Shown piece after piece: positions 1 to 9,434 of a stretch of 64,000 nucleotides of DNA (within the stretch, counting starts at the first letter, position 1; every line of letters starts with the position of its first letter). The notes under the pieces were generated by a model. That model saw only the letters and a program-made list of their open reading frames with translations. It made no database searches and had not been told where the DNA came from. The DNA is from Algoriphagus aestuariicola (GTDB lineage: Bacteria; Bacteroidota; Bacteroidia; Cytophagales; Cyclobacteriaceae): positions 1,105,063 through 1,169,062 of the forward strand of contig NZ_JAFKCW010000001.1 of NCBI RefSeq assembly GCF_017254835.1, read 5' to 3'. The translations under genes and the position numbers were made by a program.

Positions 1-114
1 CAAAATCATTCCTCCGCAACTCCCCCTTTTATCTCAAATTAACGAAAAGAGCTAAAATTCTTGACAAAGGGGGTAGGGGGATTTTTCCTTACAGTGAATC
101 GCTATTTCCCACTG

Positions 115-196
115 CCTACTGAACACTGCCTACTGCACACAGAACACTGCATACTGCATACTGCACACTGAACACTGAACACTGCCGACTGCCCCG
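115..196. repeat. ACTGC-type simple repeat
   Basis: Degenerate short tandem repeat in which units such as CACTGC, TACTGC and ACACTGA follow each other with little else. The same type recurs at 7008-7050 and 20396-20530, always in spacers. It gives spurious open frames on both strands. No coding function is visible. Confidence 0.8.
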
Positions 197-221
197 CTGG
201 GGAGAATTTGCAATCCGACCC

Positions 222-1277
222 AATTATTTTTAGGGATTCGCAATCCCAATTCGTGCCCACTGGCACTGTATGTACCAAAAAGAGAGCGGTTACGAAATAA
301 GGCATTATCCTCTATGCCTAATCGTGACGCAGTGGCCTTTGATACAGGCGGTTTTTTGAGCCGAAAGTGAGGCGTAAAAAATTCGGCTAGCTCGTGAGCC
401 ACGAGCGAGATCCGCCGAATTTTAGCCGAGATAAGGCTCAAAAAATCAAACTGAGACGAAAACATAGAATGTACCCCGCAATCCACCAGTTTGAAGCCTG
501 GATCACGGCCACAAGTTTTTTGGTTACTTTTTGGCTTTCAAAAAGTGACAAAGGAAAAAATCTGCGAGTTCGGTCAATTGGGGAATCGAGGTTCACTTAC
601 CCTCAACCACCCCTCCCTCAAAAGTCTATTCAAGCCAAACCTACTCTAGGTTCGGAACACTTGATTCAGGTGCACCTCATAAAGCTATACAGTTCATCAA
701 TTAAACAATTAATCAATCACAATCCCTCTTCCCAAAAATCCTTCTCCCCAATTATTTTTAGGGATTCGCAATCCCAATTCGTGCCCACTGGCACTGTATG
801 TACCAAAAAGAGAGCGGTTACGAAATAAGGCATTATCCTCTATGCCTAATCGTGACGCAGTGGCCTTTGATACAGGCGGTTTTTTGAGCCGAAAGTGAGG
901 CGTAAAAAATTCGGCTAGCTCGTGAGCCACGAGCGAGATCCGCCGAATTTTAGCCGAGATAAGGCTCAAAAAATCAAACTGAGACGAAAACATAGAATGT
1001 ACCCCGCAATCCACCAGTTTGAAGCCTGGATCACGGCCACAAGTTTTTTGGTTACTTTTTGGCTTTCAAAAAGTGACAAAGGAAAAAATCTGCGAGTTCG
1101 GTCAATTGGGGAATCGAGGTTCACTTACCCTCAACCACCCCTCCCTCAAAAGTCTATTCAAGCCAAACCTACTCTAGGTTCGGAAAACTTGATTCAGGTG
1201 CACCTCATAAAGCTATACAGTTCATCAATTAAACAATTAATCAATCACAATCCCTCTTCCCAAAAATCCTTCTCCCC
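222..1277. repeat. Tandem duplication of a 528-bp repeat unit (island A)
   Basis: Copy 1 spans about 222-749 and copy 2 about 750-1277. They are nearly identical; one visible difference is GGAACAC against GGAAAAC near 655/1183. Each copy holds a hairpin with arms GTTACTTTTTG and CAAAAAGTGAC around a 5-nt loop (523-549 and 1051-1077), laid out like the hairpins in islands B, C and D. The open frames inside are simply duplicated with the repeat and resemble no protein family, so I do not call genes. The right end of copy 2 supplies the last codons of the dehydratase gene on the minus strand. Confidence 0.9.
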
Positions 1278-3814
1278 ATTTCCTTATACAACAAAAAATA
1301 AAGCCAGTCCTCCATGAATTTTCTGTCCAAAGAATAAAATCGGTTTACCTGCATATGGAGATGATTACTGATGATCTGCCATTTCATGCGCTCTTCCTTC
1401 CAATGATTTAAATGAGTCATCAACTTTTCCTTATAATCCTTTTTCCAGGCCAATGGCAGTCTTCTGCAACGGTTTTTTTCATTCGATTCTGCAGAAAATC
1501 GCCGCTTTGACTCATATGAAATTCTTTTAACCCGAATTCTAAGCATCTTAAATCCATGGGATTCCATTCCGGAGGAAAAGATCAAATCTGACCAGAACTG
1601 ACTCAGACACTCGATGGAAATAGTACTCGACCCGCTTAGTCGAACCGTTTTTCGGATAATTTCACTGACCAAGGAGGACTCCATCCAAAACAATTTCTCG
1701 GAAATCAGATAGGTAATATTGCCGTATTTTTTTACCTCTGGGTAATAAGGACGTAGCTCAAATCGCAGTCGATGAAGGTTATTGACTAGGCGACAAAGTA
1801 TCTCTTCTCTTTCTTCGGTTGAATTGGGACAAAACCTCAGTCTTACCTGTATCTGCTCCCGGTCCGGATAAACCAAAAAATACCAAAGAACCCGTTTCCT
1901 TTTAAGCAAATCGATCAGATAGAATGAGAAAAGTAAAAGCATGGAGTCCTCAAAATCCTCCTCAGAAACCCAAAATACCAAATAAAGCCACTTTGGATCT
2001 TCATGGTCGATCGAATTCAAAAATCCGATCCACGGCTTTTCTTCTATCGTTTTTCGATGACTTAGCACAAGTTGTGGATAGATTGATTTTCCATTACGAG
2101 AAGTATAAGGACTTTTGTCTTTCCAAATAACTTCGCTGAGTACACACTTGGAGTATTTCCTTAATTCAAGCCATAGAATCTCAAACCCTTCCTCACTTTC
2201 CCAGTTGACAAGCAATTCCCGGTCATAGATACCCACCAGAATTGTAAAAGGTAAGGCCTCCTCAATCAGCCATCGTTTTAACTCTTCTTGCAATTCAAAT
2301 TGGTGGGAATTAATCATCCATCTCCTTGATTGCAGGACGATTTTACCCCAGCAAAGTCTTGGAGAATAGGTTTTTGATGAAAAAATTGGGGCTTGGTAGT
2401 GAACCAAATTGAATGACTTTTGATGATCAAGCTCCCAAAGAAGTCGGATCAAAGGATGGCTTATTTCTTTGCCATTCAATGGATGGGTAATTACTGGAAT
2501 AATTCTTTTCCCTGACTTATTGTGAACAAGTAAAAATTCACTGTCACGTAATCCCATCTCAATCTCATCGAAAGGAATACAATCAGGGTCCCCTTGATTG
2601 AAGGGAGTAATATAATTTTCAAAAACCGGGCGGGTAGCACAAATCCCCTGGACTACATGCGTTTCAAAAACACGAACCTCAGTATAGAGTAGGTCATCAT
2701 TTGGAAAGACTGATGACTTGATTTCTTTTTCAAATGCATAGATCTCTTCATTTCTGTTAAACCTGCCTATAAAAACAAAAGGCCGGTTACAAAGTGCATT
2801 GTCCACGACAATCCTGTCATCATCTAGGGCCTTAATTACCAGATCTATATGGTAAATCTGAGACGGCAGAGGAGCTTCCTTTATAACCCCTTTTAAATCC
2901 ACCTCCTCACACCCCCAAAGAGAATCAGGAATTTCCAAGGATCCCAGTTGACTTACCCCATTTGGAGCTAACTCCAGAAAATCTGAATTGGTGAACTCCT
3001 GATAGTTCAGCAGTAAGGGTAAAGGGATAAATCGATCATCGAATTTAACGTGAAACCATTTTTTGAGTCCCTCTAGGTAGTCCGAAGATAGCTCCCCAAA
3101 AAGATTGCCTGCGGTTTGAAAAAAATCATCGACCATTTGCTCGATCTCATTTTTGATTCCCAATTGATCTTTGACAACAACGTCCGTATAGACAGAAGGA
3201 GTTATTTGGGTTTTTAGCCAGTCCTCGCTGTGATACAAAATCCCCATCTTGATTAATTGCCTCCAAATCTCTTCAATAGGATCTTGGCTCCCTTCCTTAA
3301 ACCACGATCGAAACTCTGCAAATCGTATCCTCAAATGAGCTTTACAATGATTCTCCAATAGACTGATTACCTTGTTATATGGAATACTTAGTAGAGCCCA
3401 ACGTTCTTCCTTGACTAGATAACTTAAAAATACCTTGCGGTGAAACTGGCTAAAACTACTGACACTCAGGTGCCAATCCGCGTAGTGGGATTCCGGATTT
3501 TCTATAGTGCAATCTGATATAAGCTCGTCTACTTGACTTAGATCAACCGAGAATTTTTGTTGCATATACGTGCCCAAACCAACGGCGGCAAATTTGCCAA
3601 AAGGAGTAGACCGGTATCGGCCTCTTAGAATGTACTTTTTTACCTTTAGCCTAACTGGCTTGGCTAAATCCTCATATCCCTTATTTCGGATTTCATGTGC
3701 AAGACTTGGGGAGGAAATTGAGATGGCTTCAAGGATTTTTACCCAGTTTTCTCGGATTTCAGATTCATTGTCGGGATCAAAATCAAACAGCGGCGTTCGA
3801 AACAAAAACTTCAT
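1241..3814 (-). CDS. Lantibiotic dehydratase (LanB-like) family protein
   Basis: This 857-residue protein resembles class I lanthipeptide dehydratases, which activate Ser/Thr of a precursor peptide with glutamate from glutamyl-tRNA and then eliminate it. The N-terminal Lant_dehydr_N region carries the family motif RSTPFGKF at about residues 68-75. From about residue 560 the sequence matches the thiopeptide/SpaB C-terminal elimination domain, with PYTSRNGKSIYPQLVLS and then WYFLVYPD followed by QVRLRF. It is somewhat shorter than typical full-length LanB (about 1000 residues). No LanC cyclase, precursor peptide or transporter is visible in the window, so it looks like an orphan. The final 12 codons lie in repeat copy 2, so the native C-terminus may have been replaced. 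The family call is firm; substrate and activity are unknown. Confidence 0.85.
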   Translation of the reverse strand: MKFLFRTPLFDFDPDNESEIRENWVKILEAISISSPSLAHEIRNKGYEDLAKPVRLKVKKYILRGRYRSTPFGKFAAVGLGTYMQQKFSVDLSQVDELISDCTIENPESHYADWHLSVSSFSQFHRKVFLSYLVKEERWALLSIPYNKVISLLENHCKAHLRIRFAEFRSWFKEGSQDPIEEIWRQLIKMGILYHSEDWLKTQITPSVYTDVVVKDQLGIKNEIEQMVDDFFQTAGNLFGELSSDYLEGLKKWFHVKFDDRFIPLPLLLNYQEFTNSDFLELAPNGVSQLGSLEIPDSLWGCEEVDLKGVIKEAPLPSQIYHIDLVIKALDDDRIVVDNALCNRPFVFIGRFNRNEEIYAFEKEIKSSVFPNDDLLYTEVRVFETHVVQGICATRPVFENYITPFNQGDPDCIPFDEIEMGLRDSEFLLVHNKSGKRIIPVITHPLNGKEISHPLIRLLWELDHQKSFNLVHYQAPIFSSKTYSPRLCWGKIVLQSRRWMINSHQFELQEELKRWLIEEALPFTILVGIYDRELLVNWESEEGFEILWLELRKYSKCVLSEVIWKDKSPYTSRNGKSIYPQLVLSHRKTIEEKPWIGFLNSIDHEDPKWLYLVFWVSEEDFEDSMLLLFSFYLIDLLKRKRVLWYFLVYPDREQIQVRLRFCPNSTEEREEILCRLVNNLHRLRFELRPYYPEVKKYGNITYLISEKLFWMESSLVSEIIRKTVRLSGSSTISIECLSQFWSDLIFSSGMESHGFKMLRIRVKRISYESKRRFSAESNEKNRCRRLPLAWKKDYKEKLMTHLNHWKEERMKWQIISNHLHMQVNRFYSLDRKFMEDWLYFLLYKEMGRRIFGKRDCD

Positions 3815-3929
3815 GTCTTTTTGTTTCGATTCTAAATCACCGAGGGTTAAAGGTCAAAAAAAAGCCACATAAGTACCTTTTTAGGGTACGTACACCTGCT
3901 TTTGAGGTACAACCTCGGTTTCTTAATGG

Positions 3930-5320
3930 TGACGACGCAATAACCTGACAACCTCCGGCTGTTCGACATCCGCGACAACTGACGGGAGCGACTCCCGTGG
4001 CCTGTGCCTGCCTCGCCGCTAGGCGGGTCCTCACAGTCCATGGCTTTCAATCCCTTGGTCTGTGTCCTCACAGACCATGCTGTTTCTGCCGTCCTTTCAC
4101 TGAACTGGGACATACCGTCTCCGTCCTTCGGCATTTTTTCTTCTGCTGTCACAATGTTTCCTGCGCCGGAGGCAATGGATTGGGTTTGTCTGATGCCAGG
4201 GGTTGCGCTACGCTGCACCCCTGCCCGCCCGCAGTGGCGGGGCTACAAAGATTCCGCTCCTACGGAGCTGCTTTCCTTCTGGGTCATGACTTCGAACCCC
4301 GGCCTTTGGCGGGCACAAATCCCAATTCGGATAGGCGCGTGGGCCGACGCAAACCTGTCCGCCGCAGGAGGAAGCGGGCCGGCGTTTGGCCCTGTGCGGT
4401 AGGAGCTTTTTTGCGTCTTGACCTTTTGGTCCTTTTGGGTCAAGCCAAAAGGACGAAGAGAAAGAAACCATTGAGGTTCCTAAGTTCTCACCCAAGCCTC
4501 GTCCTGCTTCTCCGCAAGCCGACCATCTCGGTACCTCGCCATTTTCCGTCTGCTTCTCAATTCCACTCCACCAGTCAGTGCCTGCCTCGCCGCTAGGCGG
4601 GTCCCCAATCCCTTGGTCTGTGTCCTCACAGACCATGTTGTTTCAGCCGTGCTATCACTTACCTGGGACATACCGTCTCCGTCCTCCGGCATTTTTTCTT
4701 CTGCTGTCACCATGTTTCCTGCGCCGGAGGCTATGGCCTTTATGCATTGTTACCCCGGATTCCGCTGCGCTTCACCCGGGGCTACAAAGATGTCGCTCCT
4801 ACGGAGCTTTGACTTCGCTACGTTGTTCGGCATTTGCAATGGCCAACCAATGGGTATTTCTAATTTTTGAATTGCGATTTACGACCGCCTCGCCAGTACC
4901 GAGCTGACTTTGCAACCTTGCGACCTTCCCACTGCATGACTTCAGTTTCATCAAACATCCGACATCCGACATCCAACATCAACCCGTCTCCGTCCTCCGG
5001 CATTTTTTCTTCTGCTGCCACAATGCTTCCTGCGCTGAGGCAATGGATTGGTTTTGTCTGATGCCAGGGGTTCCGCTGCGCTGCACCCCTGCCTACTCGC
5101 CGTGGCGGGGCTACAAAGATTCCGCTCCTACGGAGCTGCTTTCCTTCCGCGTCAGGTCTGTCGAAGCACTAGTGCTAAGCTTGTCGAAGAATCCGAAATT
5201 TCCCATTCCCCAACACCCGTGGTGAGCGGAGCTGAACCATCCAACACCGGACATCCAACTTCCGGCATCCGACACTCGCACTGAGCTTGCCGAAGTGTCC
5301 GACATACAACAACCATCCTC
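3930..5320. repeat. Repeat island B: mosaic of hairpin modules
   Basis: There is no credible gene here. The DNA is built from recurring hairpin modules: CGCC-gcta-GGCG; CCTCCGGC paired at a distance with GCCGGAGG; AGGGGT paired with ACCCCT; and CTACAAAGATTC followed by CGCTCCTACGGAGC (near 4241-4270 and 5107-5137). A hairpin GTCCTTTTGG-gtcaag-CCAAAAGGAC lies at 4429-4454. Runs of CATCCGACATCCAACATC-like units separate modules. The open frames on both strands repeat the same low-information peptides found in island C and are rejected as genes. Confidence 0.85.
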
Positions 5321-5405
5321 CCTAGACAAAGGCAGGATAAAGGCATGATACCCCCTAGACTAAGGCATGATAAAGGCATGATACCCCGTAGATAAAGGCA
5401 TCTTA
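5321..5405. repeat. 33-bp direct tandem repeat, about 2.5 copies
   Basis: Units beginning CCTAGAC/CGTAGAT start at 5321, 5354 and 5387. Each contains AAAGGCATGAT. The array lies upstream of the 5573 operon. Confidence 0.8.
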
Positions 5406-5427
5406 CTTGGGGTTTTGTCCTTATTTT

Positions 5428-5502
5428 CCATATAATCCACATATTCCACAAAGTCCACGGAATCCACAGTTTCTCTAGAATCCACAGAATCCATAGATTC
5501 CA
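5428..5502. repeat. ATTCCAC-type 9-bp minisatellite
   Basis: Degenerate repeat of about 9 bp with the core ATCCAC/TTCCAC, directly upstream of the 5573 gene. Read on the minus strand it gives a repetitive VDSVDSVE-like peptide, which is judged artefactual. Confidence 0.75.
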
Positions 5503-5572
5503 CTTTCGTTTTGATATCCAGATAGATACATCCAGATTTCTGCCATGTTTCACATTTAAAACAACTGAACAT

Positions 5573-6319
5573 ATGGCAAAACAAGCTGGTTATATCAAAC
5601 TCGAGGGCACGATCGGAGATCTGTCCTTCTATAAAAACCGGGACGGGAATTTCATCGCCCGGCGCAAAGGCGGAGTCACCAAGAAAAGGCTCCTCACGGA
5701 CCCCAAATTCCAGAGAACAAGGGAGAACATGCAGGAATTTTCGCGGGCGGCCACCGCTGCCAAATTCCTCAAAAACGCTTTCCGAGAAATCGAGATCAAA
5801 TCCAATGGAGGCAGGCTCCACAACCGGCTCTATTCCCAGTCCATGAAGGTGATCAAGTCCGATCCCACCAGCGCAAGAGGGGAAAGAAAGTTCGAGCTGG
5901 GAGATATGTCAATCCTCAGGGGATTCCAGTTTTCCGAAAAAGCGGTATTCGACCAGGTCTTCAAAAAGCAGTTGACTATCGTCGATGATCCCGCGTCTGT
6001 GACAGTCACCGTTCCCGAGATGGTGCCTTCCAAGTACTTGGTCTATGCCCAGGGGACGACCCACTACCGCTTCTCACTGATCCGGGCGGCGGTGAATGCA
6101 GTCGACGGAACTTTCTACACCGAGATCAATGCCTCTGAAAATTTGGTGGTCAATTCCCAAACCCATCCGGAATTGGTCTTGACCCTGCCCAAACCGGCGA
6201 TAGCTGGAGAAAACTACTTCTTCGCAGTGTCGCTGGAGTTTCTCATGGAGGTCAACGGAGGTCAATACGATTCCTTTGACGTCTCCATGAATCCGGCAGT
6301 CATCCTGGCTGTGGTCTGA
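5573..6319 (+). CDS. Bacteroidota-specific conserved protein of unknown function
   Basis: 248 residues, no signal peptide or membrane segment. The N-terminus (MAKQAGYIKLEGTIGDLSFY, then ARRKGG) has the form of a family I recognise from many Bacteroidota genomes: a short beta hairpin GxIGDxSFYK, a charged KGG stretch, then FQRTRENMQEFSRA at about residues 43-56. Function is unknown. It is the first gene of a compact set: the next gene starts 2 bp after its stop, and the set ends at a terminator at 7356. Neighbours of DUF5675-like and holin-like character suggest a phage-derived module, but this is inference. The ATG start fits the start of the conserved region. Confidence 0.8.
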   Translation: MAKQAGYIKLEGTIGDLSFYKNRDGNFIARRKGGVTKKRLLTDPKFQRTRENMQEFSRAATAAKFLKNAFREIEIKSNGGRLHNRLYSQSMKVIKSDPTSARGERKFELGDMSILRGFQFSEKAVFDQVFKKQLTIVDDPASVTVTVPEMVPSKYLVYAQGTTHYRFSLIRAAVNAVDGTFYTEINASENLVVNSQTHPELVLTLPKPAIAGENYFFAVSLEFLMEVNGGQYDSFDVSMNPAVILAVV

Positions 6320-6321
6320 CG

Positions 6322-6768
6322 ATGAACTTCCTGCTCACACGGGAATACTGGCCCGGTGGCACCAACGGATCCCTTGTCCATGAGGGCAACATCCTATGCG
6401 CCACCGTCGAACTGCCCTCAGCATGCTTCAAACCTCCCCTTTCCTGCCTGCCAGAAGGGAAGTACGAGCTTCGGGTGACATCAAGTTCTCAGGAACCTGT
6501 CATCGGGATATTTCGGCTCCCTTTTCCAGTCGTCGGGGAGCAGGAGGCTAAAGCGGAACTGGGAGCCAGGCAACTGCACCGAAACATCGTCCTGGTGTCT
6601 GAAATTACAGGGGAGGGGAGAGGCGTTCCCAGTAGGGAAACCGCCCAAAATCTCGCTTTCCTGATAGGTCAGGCATCCGAAAAAGGGGAAAGGGCATATC
6701 TGGAGATAAGGAGCTATCCAGAAGCCGCCCTGAACCTGACTTACCATCAAATCCGATGGATGGACTGA
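6322..6768 (+). CDS. DUF5675-like family protein
   Basis: 148 residues. The N-terminal layout LTREYWPGGTNGSLVHEG followed by a CATVELP strand and LPEGKYELR resembles DUF5675, a small family of unknown function often found in Bacteroidota and phage-related clusters (family assignment from memory). A conserved-looking GEGRGVPSR lies in the middle and a short Trp-containing end closes the protein. It starts 2 bp after the upstream gene and its last 13 bp overlap the next one, so the three are probably co-translated. Confidence 0.65.
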   Translation: MNFLLTREYWPGGTNGSLVHEGNILCATVELPSACFKPPLSCLPEGKYELRVTSSSQEPVIGIFRLPFPVVGEQEAKAELGARQLHRNIVLVSEITGEGRGVPSRETAQNLAFLIGQASEKGERAYLEIRSYPEAALNLTYHQIRWMD

Positions 6769-6986
6769 TGTTTCAGGCAGTTACGGGAGGAGTCATAGCA
6801 CTCCTCCTTTCTACCATCGCTTACTTCTTGAAGCTCCTCGTCCAGGATTTGAGACAGATGGGTAAAGAATTGGGAAAGTTGAAGGAAGTCGTGGTTCGGC
6901 TACAAACCGAACAAGCCCTGGTCAAATCGCTCTTGCAAAAAGCCGATCTGGTCAACAAAAGCCGAAAATCCCGGCCCTGTGCCTAA
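6756..6986 (+). CDS. Small membrane-anchored coiled-coil protein (holin-like)
   Basis: 76 residues. One transmembrane helix at about residues 8-29 is followed by a predicted coiled coil (LRQMGKELGKLKEVVVRLQ) and a basic tail. Size and topology resemble small phage accessory or holin-associated proteins, but no family is recognised. It overlaps the end of the DUF5675-like gene by 13 bp. Confidence 0.65.
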   Translation: MDGLMFQAVTGGVIALLLSTIAYFLKLLVQDLRQMGKELGKLKEVVVRLQTEQALVKSLLQKADLVNKSRKSRPCA

Positions 6987-7077
6987 CTCCTTCAAACTAG
7001 CAGATCATTGAACACTGGCCACTGCCAACTGCTCACTAACCATTTCCCAAATAATCCAGACACGTAAATTACTAACT

Positions 7078-7329
7078 ATGAACCTACTAAATGAAGTAAA
7101 ATTCCGGGCTACCGCCCCAACCCCGCCCTTCTTCCAGTTTCTGAAAAAGGCGGGATTGCTCATCGCCGCGATTGGCACAGCCATGCTGACCGCTCCGGGC
7201 GAGGTACCTGACATCCTCCTGGCCTATGCGGGCCATGCGGTCACCGCAGGCACCATCCTGGTAAGCATCTGCCAGCTAACGGTCGATGAATCCAAGCTGG
7301 AGGAAAAGCTGCTACAGGCGGTGAAGTAA
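7078..7329 (+). CDS. Small two-helix membrane protein (holin-like)
   Basis: 83 residues with two hydrophobic segments, at about 24-42 (AGLLIAAIGTAMLTAPG) and 48-67. A charged C-terminus (DESKLEEKLLQAVK) follows. The pattern is holin-like, but no family can be named. It is the last gene before a strong terminator, and a short ACTGCCAACTGC-type repeat (7008-7050) separates it from the preceding gene. Confidence 0.65.
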   Translation: MNLLNEVKFRATAPTPPFFQFLKKAGLLIAAIGTAMLTAPGEVPDILLAYAGHAVTAGTILVSICQLTVDESKLEEKLLQAVK

Positions 7330-7355
7330 ATATCGAAATCAGTTCAATGTCAAAG

Positions 7356-7383
7356 CCGGGCGGGATTCCTGTCCGGATTTTTT
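7356..7383 (+). terminator. Rho-independent terminator of the 5573 operon
   Basis: A 9-bp GC-rich stem (CCGGGCGGG pairing with CCTGTCCGG, including two G-T pairs) with a 3-nt loop is followed by ATTTTTT. It starts 27 bp after the last stop codon and marks the end of the four-gene set. Confidence 0.85.
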
Positions 7384-7491
7384 GGCTTTTTAGGTTTGAA
7401 CTATTTTTTTTGCTAAATGCATGGTCGTTGATTGGTAATCTCTTTTAAACCAACTACATTAAAGTGATTTTTGAGCTATGATTTTTGACTC

Positions 7492-8319
7492 TTGACCTTG
7501 CCCATTTTGTTGGAAACCCTACAAATCCAATCCTTGGAATTGGTGTCGCCCGGTACCGATGCACAGGTTAATAGGGCTTTACTCTTTTTCCTCCTTCCTG
7601 TCGTGATCGCATTCACCTTTATTGTGTTTGTGATTTATCGTTCGAAACGAGAGTCCCACTTCAAACAGAAAGAAATACAGCTAAGGCTAAGCATAGCTGA
7701 GGGAGAGCTAAAGGCCCTGAGGGCACAAATCAACCCCCATTTTATCTTCAATTGCCTCAACTCCATCCACCATTATATCCAAACTAACAATTCCCAGCTG
7801 GCCGGTACTTATTTGATCAAATTTTCACAGCTGGTGCGATATGTTTTGGAGAGCTCTGCCAAGGCAATCGTGGAGCTCCAGGATGAAATTATCCACAACA
7901 AGATTTATTTGGAGCTGGAGCAGATGAGGGTCAATTCCACTTTTCAATTTGTGTTTGAAATGGAGCCTGAATTGGATGGGAAACAAATAGGAATTCCTCC
8001 CATGTTTATTCAACCTTTTCTTGAAAACGCCGTCTGGCATGGACTATCCCAAGGAAGCATGCTGCATGTACATTTTTCATTTCATGATGCGGATCACCTG
8101 TGTTGTAGAATAAGGGATGGCGGAAAGGACAAAAAAGAGGCAGATGATTATGACTTGGGCAAGTTCGTCAAAAAAAACTCTATGGGCGTTCAGCTGATGA
8201 GGGAGCGCTTCGACTATTACAATCAGCTTCACCACACCGCAGCGTCCTTCACGTTCCACGAAAACCCAGAACAGCTTGGTGGGAGGGAAGTGCGCATTCT
8301 GATTCCTTTTGAAGAATAG
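7492..8319 (+). CDS. Sensor histidine kinase, LytS/YehU (His_kinase PF06580) type
   Basis: 275 residues. A membrane helix (about 29-49) and a short coiled coil lead into the His_kinase phosphoacceptor region RAQINPHFIFNCLNS, with the predicted phosphorylated His at residue 83. An ATPase-type N box (FLENAVWHGL) and a glycine-rich GGREVRI end follow. There is no extracellular sensor domain of any size, so it may sense within the membrane or through a partner. The start is a TTG; no in-frame ATG fits upstream because of stop codons. The response regulator follows 4 bp later. Confidence 0.9.
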   Translation: MTLPILLETLQIQSLELVSPGTDAQVNRALLFFLLPVVIAFTFIVFVIYRSKRESHFKQKEIQLRLSIAEGELKALRAQINPHFIFNCLNSIHHYIQTNNSQLAGTYLIKFSQLVRYVLESSAKAIVELQDEIIHNKIYLELEQMRVNSTFQFVFEMEPELDGKQIGIPPMFIQPFLENAVWHGLSQGSMLHVHFSFHDADHLCCRIRDGGKDKKEADDYDLGKFVKKNSMGVQLMRERFDYYNQLHHTAASFTFHENPEQLGGREVRILIPFEE

Positions 8320-8323
8320 GGCT

Positions 8324-9058
8324 ATGGCTTACAAGACAATTGTCATCGAAGATGAAAAACATGCTCAGGAAAATCTGATCAGTCTGTTAAAACAATATCC
8401 TGAATTTGAGTTGGTAGGCCTGGCGGATTCCGTGGACTCAGCGGAGAAATTGGTAGAACAGACAAGTCCGGATTTGGCCATCTGCGATGTGATGCTGAAA
8501 GATGGCACTTCTTTCGATTGGCTTGGTCGAAGATCCAAGATCGATTTTGCCTTGATTTTCAGTACCTCTTTTGAGGAATACGCGGTCAGGGCCTTTCGGA
8601 TGGCGGCGGTGGACTACCTGGTCAAACCCATAGACCCAATGGCCTTTGCCGAAGCCTTGGAAAGGTTTAAGTCCAAAAAAGGGACTGGGGTGGAACATAT
8701 CCAACAGCTGCTAAGCAATCTCTCCAGAAATTCCGAACGGCCAAAAGTCGCGCTTCCGAGTTTTACGGGGTACACCTTCGTCCATGTGGCAGATATCGTC
8801 AGATGCGAGTCTGACAATACCTACACCACGTTTTTTCTAAAGGATAAAAGACAGATCATCGTTTCCCGCACGCTAAAAGACTGTGAGGATATGCTGGAAG
8901 GCTATCGATTCTATCGCATACACAATTCCCACTTGATCAATCTGGACTACCTAGCGGAATACATCAAAGGGGAAGGGGGGCAAGTCAAGCTGATCGATGG
9001 GACAGTATTGGATGTATCCCGCAGGAGAAAAGAAGGTTTTTTGAGTGCTTGTCGCTAA
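8324..9058 (+). CDS. LytTR-family response regulator
   Basis: 244 residues from the ATG at 8324. The receiver domain (about 1-120) has the acidic pair ED at residues 9-10, the predicted phosphoacceptor Asp55 in AICDVML, and the conserved Lys in YLVKPID. A LytTR DNA-binding domain (about 143-240) contains RIHNSHLINLDY. It pairs with the kinase just upstream and probably binds repeated sites at target promoters. The genes that follow are plausible targets, but no binding site was identified. Confidence 0.92.
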   Translation: MAYKTIVIEDEKHAQENLISLLKQYPEFELVGLADSVDSAEKLVEQTSPDLAICDVMLKDGTSFDWLGRRSKIDFALIFSTSFEEYAVRAFRMAAVDYLVKPIDPMAFAEALERFKSKKGTGVEHIQQLLSNLSRNSERPKVALPSFTGYTFVHVADIVRCESDNTYTTFFLKDKRQIIVSRTLKDCEDMLEGYRFYRIHNSHLINLDYLAEYIKGEGGQVKLIDGTVLDVSRRRKEGFLSACR

Positions 9059-9158
9059 ATGTAGAGCCTATACTCCAAAATCTAGAAGAGAGGCACCGAA
9101 TTCTAGTGCTGACTAGGAATAGGATGATGATAAGTTGAGCTTGGTCAAAGATTTAAAC

Positions 9159-9422
9159 ATGGTCAAGCTAGTAGTATCCACATTTGCATTACATGGTAAG
9201 ATTTGGCTTTTCTTGGACGAGGAGCTCATCTCTACCGGCAGCTCGACAAGAGAGCTGGAATTGAAGATCGGCGAAAGCTATGTTTTGCATTGGGTGATCA
9301 AAGGGAATCCTGGCAGCACCTATTCGATCAGTGTCTCTTCCCCCCGGGAAGCACAGTATTTATTGACCAGAGTAATAGGAGTGGGGGAAAAGGAATTTGG
9401 AGGATATAAATTTTCAACTTAA
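9159..9422 (+). CDS. Small hypothetical protein
   Basis: 87 residues from the ATG at 9159; a TTG at 9135 would add eight residues. It is mostly beta-strand in character (KIWLFLDEELIS, YVLHWVIKGNPGS) with no signal peptide or metal motif. It lies 12 bp before the next gene and probably shares its transcript. No family recognised. Confidence 0.6.
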   Translation: MVKLVVSTFALHGKIWLFLDEELISTGSSTRELELKIGESYVLHWVIKGNPGSTYSISVSSPREAQYLLTRVIGVGEKEFGGYKFST

Positions 9423-9434
9423 CTATTTAATAAT

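Noticed and set aside
130-1317. Open frames of 100-140 codons on both strands of island A
   Set aside because: They are copied exactly with the 528-bp repeat, overlap on both strands and resemble no protein family.
3997-5225. Several frames of 60-200 codons in island B
   Set aside because: They translate hairpin modules and recur as the same peptides in island C; composition is not protein-like.
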